DNA from: Desulfobacteraceae bacterium
GTDB lineage: Bacteria > Desulfobacterota > Desulfobacteria > Desulfobacterales > UBA5616
Direction: 5' to 3'
NCBI GenBank assembly: GCA_013791935.1
Contig: VMSV01000238.1
Coordinates: 1-64,000 of the forward strand
Length of the DNA stretch: 64,000 nt
In this document: positions 58,101 through 64,000 of the stretch, piece after piece
How positions within the stretch are numbered: the stretch's first letter is position 1
How the letters are laid out: every line of letters begins with the position of its first letter
The notes under the pieces: model-generated
What the model saw: the letters and a program-made list of their open reading frames with translations, nothing else
The model's database searches: none
Told to the model about the DNA's origin: nothing
Made by a program: the position numbers and the translations under genes

Positions 58101-61100
58101 AATATGCTAGGCAGAAAGCCGTTGATGAGGCCTTTGGTATAGAATATGAATTCACTTCTCTTGAAACAGGTAAAAAAACCACGGAGACCATTCCGGATAT
58201 ACCGAGTGGAAAGGCTCCTATTGAGAAGGCCGTGGAACCAGCAGTAGAACCGGAGCCCACAGCAGCAGCAGAACCAAAAGCCAAGCCTACCTATGGTGAA
58301 GGAAACAAAGTCTTTACCAAAGAAGCAGCAGACGCAGCCAGGGAACTTTTAAGGAAGAAATTGAGCCGGGTGAGCACCGGGCTTGATCCTGAACTCGTTC
58401 AGGCAGGCATTCAGCTTGCCGGTTACCACATCGAGGCCGGGGCCAGATCCTTTGTGAATTATGCAAAGGCAATGCTTGAAGACCTGGGGGCAGCAGCAAA
58501 ACCTTATCTTCGATCATGGTATGAGGCGGTTAGGTATTATCCTGGATTTGAGAACAAGGACATGACGGAGGCCGCCGATATAGAAAAAGTTGACATTGAC
58601 GATATAACAGACTATAATAATAAGGAAACAGCAGTTAACAAAGGAGGGCAAGATGAACAGATACGCCCAATTAACGAAAGACTTCCTGAAAGAGAAGGCT
58701 CCCAAGAAGGTCAAGGAGATGTCCAGCGACCAATTGAATCAGCTTTGCCAAGCCAAGGCAGAACAGGCGATAAAACAGAAAGAAAGCCTGATAAACGCCG
58801 GGTGGATGGATCACGAAGCCGAGGAAATGGTGAGAGCGGACCTTCTGACTATTCCATAACCAATGCTGATAGCCTTGGTAAAGGTGGACCGAAGCAGAAG
58901 TTCAAAGACAACCTTGCCGCGATACGTCTATTAAAGCAGATCGGAGACCATGGGGATTCACTTGGTTATGATCAGGCCAGACCTGAAGAGCAATCAATCC
59001 TTGTAAAATATGTTGGGTGGGGAGGTCTTCAGCAGGCCTTCAGAAGACCCGATGGCTCCATAGCCAAAGGATGGGAATCTGAGGTTGCAGAACTTGAGGA
59101 TCTTCTTTCCGAAAAAGAATATGCCGCCGCAATCAAATCCACACGAAACGCCCATTACACCAATCAACCTATTATCAAAGCTGTTTATTCTGCCCTTGGG
59201 AGACTCGGGTTCACCCATGGGAAGATTCTTGAGCCTGCCGTAGGGACTGGAAATTTTATAGGGTTAATGCCCAAAAAAACAAGGTCCAAGTCAAGGATAA
59301 CCGGCATTGAGCTCGAACCATTGACCGCTTCAATCTCTAAACAGCTTTACCCGAATCAAAATATCGTCCAGTCCGGATTCCAAAACGTCACCCTCGCACC
59401 GAATTCCTATGATCTTGCAATAGGCAACCCGCCTTTCGGGGATGAGAAGCTTTTCGACCCGGAAAACAAGGATCTCAAAAACTTCTCCATTCATAATTAT
59501 TTCTTTGCCAAATCCCTCAAAGCCATTCGCCCGAATGGTCTCCTTGCCATGGTTGTTTCTTCATCCATGATGGATAAGATCAGCGATTCCCAAAGGTCCT
59601 GGATCAATGACCGGGCTGAATTCCTTGGAGCCATAAGGCTTCCCAATAATGCTTTCAGAGGGAGCGCCGGAACTGACGTTACCACCGATATCGTTTTTTT
59701 GAGAAAACTTGAGGAAGGCGAAACCTCCAAGGGCGAAGCATGGTTGAATTTAAAACGGGTTAAAGGCAATGGGAATGATTGGCGGATAAATGAGTACTTC
59801 GCCAATCATCCGGACATGATGCTTGGAGCATTGGCTCCGAATAAATTGTTTCCTGCCGAGATCGTTGATGGGGTTTACGATGCCGTTCCTGGAATGACGG
59901 CCATTGAGGGAATCGATTTTGAAAAAGCTCTGGCTGAAGCAGTCCAAAGGCTCCCGGAAAAAGTATATAAAGCAGGAAAAACCTTTGAAGAGGTTCAAAA
60001 GGCTAAAATCCTTGTTTCTGATCCTGGATTTGCCATGCCGTTTGGATACACGCTCGACAATAAAGGGCAGGCTACACGGCGGTTACCCGATGTGAATGGG
60101 GAACGGCAATATGAGATGGTCGAGTATGCAGGTGCGCCCATTTCCGGGACTCGCCTTGAACGTTTTAAAGGGTTGCTCGGGTTAAGAGACGATGTCCGTA
60201 GGCTTATCAGGGCTGAAATAGCCGATGATTCTTCCATGGATTCTTTGAGGGCCAAATTAAACAAGGATTATGATGCCTTCATAAAGGAGTTCGGATTCAT
60301 TTCCCAAACCGTCAACGCCAGCGTATTGCAGGATGATCCTTCCGATCTTCCCCTGCTTCGGTCTCTTGAATCGAATTTTGATAAAGGTATTTCAAGGGCG
60401 GTAGCAAGAAGCACGGGCCAAGCGCATAGAGAGCCATCAGCCAAAAAATCAGCCATATTTACAGTAAGAACCAGGGAGCCCTATCGGGAAGTGACAAAGG
60501 CGGATAATGCAAAAGATGGCCTCTTTATCGTTCTCCGGGAAAATGGGTTTGTTGATATCGACCGTATTGCTTCTTTGACCGGGAAAACGGTTGAAGAGGT
60601 TTCTCGGGAGCTGGAAGGAGACATTTTTCAAAATCCGGAAACAGAATCGTGGGAAACGGCTGAATATTATCTTGCCGGGAATGTAAAACAAAAGCTGAAA
60701 GATGCCCAGGCCGCAGCACAAAAAGAACCGTCTTTCCAGGTGAATGTTAAAGAGCTGGAGAAAGTCCAGCCTGAAGATGTCCCACCGGATTTGATTACGT
60801 TTAAAATTGGTGCTTCATGGATGCCGAGCGAAGTGTATGAGGCCTTTTCCAGAGATGTTTTAAAAAGTGATATTCAGGTTCGGCACATTGAAAGCACTGG
60901 AACATGGTCAATAGGGGTTAATTCTTCGTCTCCCACAGAACACGGAACGCCGCAGATATCAGGCATAGAGCTTTATTCAAGGTTGCTTCAGGGCAAAGAA
61001 ATAGCCATCTATGAAAGAGACAAGGACGGGAACCGGTTCTTAAACCGTGACTATACCCAGGCAGCTAAGGATAAGGCTTCGGATCTCCACCAGGCGTTTC

Positions 61101-64000
61101 TGGATTGGGCTTTGTCGAACCAGAGATACAGGGATGTGATCGCCAAAGAATTTAACGACAAAGTCAACACGACAATTGAAACCAAGGCCAACGGTAGCCA
61201 CATGATTTTTCCCGGCATGGGGATCATAAATACAGGGGCAAAAAGAGATGAACAGTTAAGGCCACACCAGAAAAACGCAATATGGAGATTCATCCAGAAA
61301 GGCAAGGGCATTGCAGATCATGTTGTGGGATCAGGTAAGACCTTCATATCGATAGCGACAGGGCTTGAAATGAAGCGCATGGGCCTTGTTAAAAAGCCTA
61401 TGTACGCTGTTCCCAATCATTTGGTGGGGCAATGGGCTTCAGACTTCCAAAAGCTTTATCCCGGGTCAAATGTGCTTGCCGTTACAAAAAAAGATTTTAC
61501 GAAAAAGCGTAGGCAGGAATTTCTTGCCAGGATTGCAACCGGAGATTGGGACGCTGTTTTGATTGCTCATTCTTCTTTCGGCTTTATCAAGATGCCATAT
61601 GAGCATGAATATAAATTTTATCAGGAACAAATCAAACAATACAAGGAGGCTATTGTTGAAATCCGTGCTGCTGAAGGTGCAAAAAGCTTGACCGTAAAAC
61701 AAATGCAGGATGCTCAGGGCAAGCTTGAAGAAAAGCTGAAGAAGCTTTCAGAAAAAGAGAAAGAAAATGTGGTCGATTTTTCAGAATTGGGAGTAGATGC
61801 CCTTTTCGTCGATGAGGCCCATGAATTCAAGAACCTGTTCTATGTGACCAAAAAGACGAGAATCGCAGGTTTGGGGAACCCTGAAGGCTCTAAGAAGGCC
61901 TTTGATATGTTTGTGAAAACTCAATACCTGTTAGATGCGAACAATGACAAAGGAGTCTTCTTTTTAACCGGAACCCCCGTGTCAAATTCAATCTCAGAAA
62001 TGTACACCATGATGCGATACCTGGATTACTCGAAAATGAAGAAGATGGGTATCACGCATTTTGACCAATGGGCCAGCATGTTTGCTGATGATATCACCGA
62101 TTGGGAGGTGGACCCGACCGGAACCAGATACAGGCTTCAAACCAAGCTTGATTTTATGAATGTCCCTGGAATGATGGCTTTCTACAATGACTTTGCGGAT
62201 ACCGTTTCAACCAACGATTTGAAACAAATTTCCAAAGACAATGGCGCGATCTGGCCGATTCCGGAGATTGAAGGCGGTAAACCTGAACTTGCGGTTGCTG
62301 AGAGTTCAGATTTGCAAAAATCTTTTGCCGATTATGTGGTTCATCGATTTGACAACATGCCTAAAGATCCCAAGATCGATAACCCCCTGAAAGCCACAGG
62401 TGAAGCCATGAAGGCCGCTTTGGATATTCGGCTTATAAATCCTTCATTGCCTGATCATCCTGGTTCTAAGGTCAATAAGTGCGTAGAGAATGTTTTCAAG
62501 ACGTATCAGGATTGGGCAAAGAAAAAAGGTACTCAGTTGGTTTTCTGTGATCTTTCGGTGCCGAAAAAAGGCCGGGGAAAACACGCCGCCGAAATCATGG
62601 CGGTTAAAGATGAAATGCGAGAGCTTGAAAAAAGAATGGCCGATGAGACGGACGCAGAAGCTTCCGCAGAACTGGAAGAACGCTATTCAAGCCTGGCTGA
62701 TCAATTTGAAAAATATTCGCCTGCTGAATTGATGGCAGCGGATTCCGAATTTTCAGTTTATGACGATATCAAGGCCAAGCTGATCAAAAAAGGTATTCCT
62801 TCAGATGAAATCGCCTTTATTCATGATGCCAATACCGATATCCAGAAAGAAACCCTGTTCGGAAGCGTGAGGTCCGGCAGTATAAGGGTCCTTATCGGAT
62901 CGACCTCCAAGATGGGCGCGGGTATGAATGTACAAAACAAGTTGGTTGCCCTGCACCATTTGGATGCCCCATGGAGACCTTCAGACCTTGAGCAGAGGGA
63001 GGGCCGAATTGTAAGGCAGGGGAATGAATTTTTCAATGATAGCATGAAAACAGGGGAGCCTTTTAAGGTTAAGGTTTTAAGGTATTCAACCAAGGAATCC
63101 CTTGATACCCGGCGCTGGCAAATCATTGAGAGAAAGGCTTCGACAATTCAACAGCTCCGAAGTGGTGAAACGAAGTGGGGTGAAAAAATAGAGGACGTTT
63201 TAGGGGAGGCTGCAAACGCGGCGGAGATGAAAGCGGCCTCTTCCGGGAACCCTCTTATCCTTGAAGAAATTCAGACCAGAAAAGCTATCGAGAAGCTGGA
63301 AATCAAAAAGCGCAATGACCGCGGAATTCGTTTCAAATATGAAAGAGATATCAGCGCAGCCAACAATATGGAAGGCAGGCTTGAAGACATACTCAAGGAC
63401 ATTGAACGGGATGCCGAGCTTGTGGCAGCCAATCCGAAAGACAAGACCCCTCAAGGATGGGCGGTTCAGATTGATGGTCAGGTCTATAAGGCCAAAGTCG
63501 TTGATGTCCCGACAAATGACAAGCAAGCCGCCAAGGAAGCTGAGGAAAAGAACGCAGAGGCGTTAAAAACTGCCAAGGGAAAATTCGCTAAGGATCTTGG
63601 CAAAGCTTTAAAAAGGTTCGATCAACCGGGTGCCGTTGAAAGCTTTGATGTGGAATACCGTGGCTTAATCTGGAATGTGGACCGAACTGTTTGGGGTGAC
63701 ATAAAATTTATTCCGGACCTGAACGGTTTAGGGCTCCATAATAGAACCCCCAATATCCATTATAACCTGAAAGACGTAGTTTCTCCTGAAGGGCTGCTTG
63801 TCAGGATGGATAATGCCCTGGACGCGATTGTTGAAGGCAAAGATAGGTCTCTTGGAATTCATAAGCGTGAAGCCGATTTTGCTTTTAAGAAAAGAGCAAT
63901 TGCCCAGGCTGAGCTGGCAAAGAAGTCAAATAATTTCGACCAACAGATTGCTGAATTAAAACTTCGTCATTCTCAGATCATTGCAGAGCTGCAAGCCGAT
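55157..64000 (+). CDS. Giant DarB-like protein: N6-adenine DNA methyltransferase plus SNF2-family helicase; runs off window (>=2,948 codons); missing from ORF track
   Basis: Manual translation in frame 2: MGLLDFQSTYTPKKKTFYDEDETK...; MTase motif I ILEPAVGTGNF (~59225) and catalytic NPPF (59426-59437); helicase Walker A VVGSGKT (~61320), VDEAHEFKN (~61808), LTGTPVSNS, STSKMGAGMNVQ, QREGRIVRQGN (~62990). Confidence 0.9.
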   Translation, partial: MGLLDFQSTYTPKKKTFYDEDETKVAPDIKKAFQEGKKVLKSQVERVGDPLMPISQDQIVEMGKASIQDQRGYDFLGGAKVLAAGLPRVPVHMVGKAIETVQGQAGADVVNPDFFERISQGVRKWESDKQAEIGEKYKDRKFLPGIKVSDVGSLPENLAYSVNSAGAGIGAGMASSAATGGNPVAGYTAGMAAAGEVAYRGTTYDFMREVLTEFDNNLKTERGSGLTEEEQTVVKNQFEKEATETGLWEALPEAIGGGIGFKILTSPLKGIMTKILGEKLGEKATTNILAKIAGSQIEELSTETITQMGQTDVRGRAGLEGGKKVDWTKAGDWIEALKEVAPQTVLLSAVMGGAIAGGNRVHDNRKIRALDKSIKDDEYKKIPNDEFGNEVLARTLDYATELQKTRPKEQRVQNAVQKLTDEIAFRKQSPDAAIAPEEPKAVFVAEVGRKLATDEISISDIQELKKDPNVQGLGVDDDLNKIIISKKGEALAPKPEEEPAQAVETQAQAVEPEQSALPVTPEEVQAQEPEANGMLQMESEDIGGLVQWADRFNSGLDQKSQRQLSSVIDGAKKGNPEDIETLWKNFEFTTNSETGVSPPVPEDIKSLTISTNGTNIESSGDETFVRSPSKAENVGGKARQTGFNKIPDAPEGFEKVYKPYGAQGAGYYYARIAESSVNDISTNTPEIVNAESVGQGEVPTDKETLTVEKPQDELVQKIDSAISLPTGLSGAKPRYSYGNKQFDLTFKNDIDKAAYIAAQEKPSKKDAEYLKFVAEKTGLSEDEIRDHGRSVKQTIKDIAAKSNDIEIIVPGHPIVKKTEAAPSTPKLTTKELTPVDKSEKEPHGKREKAMAEYNAFIASIPQHLKDKVGDVIKENPISPSSQKLRVARALAKATTGAQAETSVSAAEAPAVPKPVEKKAETSEPVTRESFQKSLERKGTAIGPNGQTYSIQEQGEGNYYVRTVKDGIRFENGGGYPAKWSMEYARQKAVDEAFGIEYEFTSLETGKKTTETIPDIPSGKAPIEKAVEPAVEPEPTAAAEPKAKPTYGEGNKVFTKEAADAARELLRKKLSRVSTGLDPELVQAGIQLAGYHIEAGARSFVNYAKAMLEDLGAAAKPYLRSWYEAVRYYPGFENKDMTEAADIEKVDIDDITDYNNKETAVNKGGQDEQIRPINERLPEREGSQEGQGDVQRPIESALPSQGRTGDKTERKPDKRRVDGSRSRGNGESGPSDYSITNADSLGKGGPKQKFKDNLAAIRLLKQIGDHGDSLGYDQARPEEQSILVKYVGWGGLQQAFRRPDGSIAKGWESEVAELEDLLSEKEYAAAIKSTRNAHYTNQPIIKAVYSALGRLGFTHGKILEPAVGTGNFIGLMPKKTRSKSRITGIELEPLTASISKQLYPNQNIVQSGFQNVTLAPNSYDLAIGNPPFGDEKLFDPENKDLKNFSIHNYFFAKSLKAIRPNGLLAMVVSSSMMDKISDSQRSWINDRAEFLGAIRLPNNAFRGSAGTDVTTDIVFLRKLEEGETSKGEAWLNLKRVKGNGNDWRINEYFANHPDMMLGALAPNKLFPAEIVDGVYDAVPGMTAIEGIDFEKALAEAVQRLPEKVYKAGKTFEEVQKAKILVSDPGFAMPFGYTLDNKGQATRRLPDVNGERQYEMVEYAGAPISGTRLERFKGLLGLRDDVRRLIRAEIADDSSMDSLRAKLNKDYDAFIKEFGFISQTVNASVLQDDPSDLPLLRSLESNFDKGISRAVARSTGQAHREPSAKKSAIFTVRTREPYREVTKADNAKDGLFIVLRENGFVDIDRIASLTGKTVEEVSRELEGDIFQNPETESWETAEYYLAGNVKQKLKDAQAAAQKEPSFQVNVKELEKVQPEDVPPDLITFKIGASWMPSEVYEAFSRDVLKSDIQVRHIESTGTWSIGVNSSSPTEHGTPQISGIELYSRLLQGKEIAIYERDKDGNRFLNRDYTQAAKDKASDLHQAFLDWALSNQRYRDVIAKEFNDKVNTTIETKANGSHMIFPGMGIINTGAKRDEQLRPHQKNAIWRFIQKGKGIADHVVGSGKTFISIATGLEMKRMGLVKKPMYAVPNHLVGQWASDFQKLYPGSNVLAVTKKDFTKKRRQEFLARIATGDWDAVLIAHSSFGFIKMPYEHEYKFYQEQIKQYKEAIVEIRAAEGAKSLTVKQMQDAQGKLEEKLKKLSEKEKENVVDFSELGVDALFVDEAHEFKNLFYVTKKTRIAGLGNPEGSKKAFDMFVKTQYLLDANNDKGVFFLTGTPVSNSISEMYTMMRYLDYSKMKKMGITHFDQWASMFADDITDWEVDPTGTRYRLQTKLDFMNVPGMMAFYNDFADTVSTNDLKQISKDNGAIWPIPEIEGGKPELAVAESSDLQKSFADYVVHRFDNMPKDPKIDNPLKATGEAMKAALDIRLINPSLPDHPGSKVNKCVENVFKTYQDWAKKKGTQLVFCDLSVPKKGRGKHAAEIMAVKDEMRELEKRMADETDAEASAELEERYSSLADQFEKYSPAELMAADSEFSVYDDIKAKLIKKGIPSDEIAFIHDANTDIQKETLFGSVRSGSIRVLIGSTSKMGAGMNVQNKLVALHHLDAPWRPSDLEQREGRIVRQGNEFFNDSMKTGEPFKVKVLRYSTKESLDTRRWQIIERKASTIQQLRSGETKWGEKIEDVLGEAANAAEMKAASSGNPLILEEIQTRKAIEKLEIKKRNDRGIRFKYERDISAANNMEGRLEDILKDIERDAELVAANPKDKTPQGWAVQIDGQVYKAKVVDVPTNDKQAAKEAEEKNAEALKTAKGKFAKDLGKALKRFDQPGAVESFDVEYRGLIWNVDRTVWGDIKFIPDLNGLGLHNRTPNIHYNLKDVVSPEGLLVRMDNALDAIVEGKDRSLGIHKREADFAFKKRAIAQAELAKKSNNFDQQIAELKLRHSQIIAELQAD

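Larger units (their letters stand above)
18585..64000. mobile_element. Podovirus-like prophage integrated at tRNA-Gly 3' end; right end outside window
   Basis: Integrase directly next to the tRNA, CI/Cro-like switch, O/P-like replication genes, TerL/portal/capsid; no tail sheath, tube or tape-measure gene recognised. Confidence 0.92.

Noticed and set aside
58653-58859. 68-aa + ORF (MNRYAQLTKDFLKEKAPKKVKEMSSDQLNQLCQ...), protein-like and preceded by AAAGGAGGGCAAG
   Set aside because: Looks plausible and has a good RBS, but lies inside the giant frame-2 ORF, which stays open through it. Could be a real overlapping gene; not claimed without expression data.
18585-64000. Diversity-generating retroelement, retron or CRISPR array
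   Set aside because: The structural module suggested checking for a DGR, but no reverse transcriptase ORF or TR/VR-like pair was seen, and no regularly spaced CRISPR-type repeats.
18585-64000. Exact attL core and prophage right boundary
   Set aside because: The second att copy lies outside the window, so the core cannot be defined.

Overview
The window has two parts. (1) About 1-18,580 is a chromosomal segment of a deltaproteobacterium-like (Desulfobacterota-like) genome: lptE-like 3' end, rpsT, murJ, ftsB-like, coaBC, type-4-like UDG, nfeD/slipin, xerC, hslVU, argBDFGH, an LptM-like mini-lipoprotein, folK, fsa-like transaldolase, pgsA and tRNA-Gly(GCC). (2) From the 3' end of tRNA-Gly to the right edge (about 18,585-64,000) is a podovirus-like prophage, truncated by the window. 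It has a tyrosine integrase next to the tRNA, a minus-strand accessory/lysogeny block (HicBA-like TA, Gp49-like fusion, ASCH-like), a CI/Cro-like switch, an early replication/recombination operon (two-ORF Rad50-like ATPase, UvrD-like helicase, DUF968-like nuclease, O/P-like proteins, SSB, RuvC-like, ParB-like), and a late operon (lysozyme-like, TerS/TerL, portal, capsid staple-like, scaffold-like, major capsid, adaptor, tail proteins, twin coiled-coil proteins). The last gene is a giant ORF (55157 to >64000, at least 2,948 codons, no stop in the window). It is absent from the supplied ORF track and encodes an N6-adenine methyltransferase plus SNF2-type helicase (DarB-like). The most notable observations are: this giant ORF inside the virion module; a Rad50-like ATPase split into two ORFs just after a CxxC zinc-hook-like motif; five 11-bp iteron-like repeats inside the O-like replication gene (period not divisible by 3), a candidate lambda-like intragenic origin; overlapping divergent -10 boxes with a predicted leaderless Cro-like mRNA; a 20-bp-stem terminator inside the late operon ahead of the scaffold/capsid genes; and three 11-bp direct repeats beside the attachment site. 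All family assignments were made by eye, with no database search.
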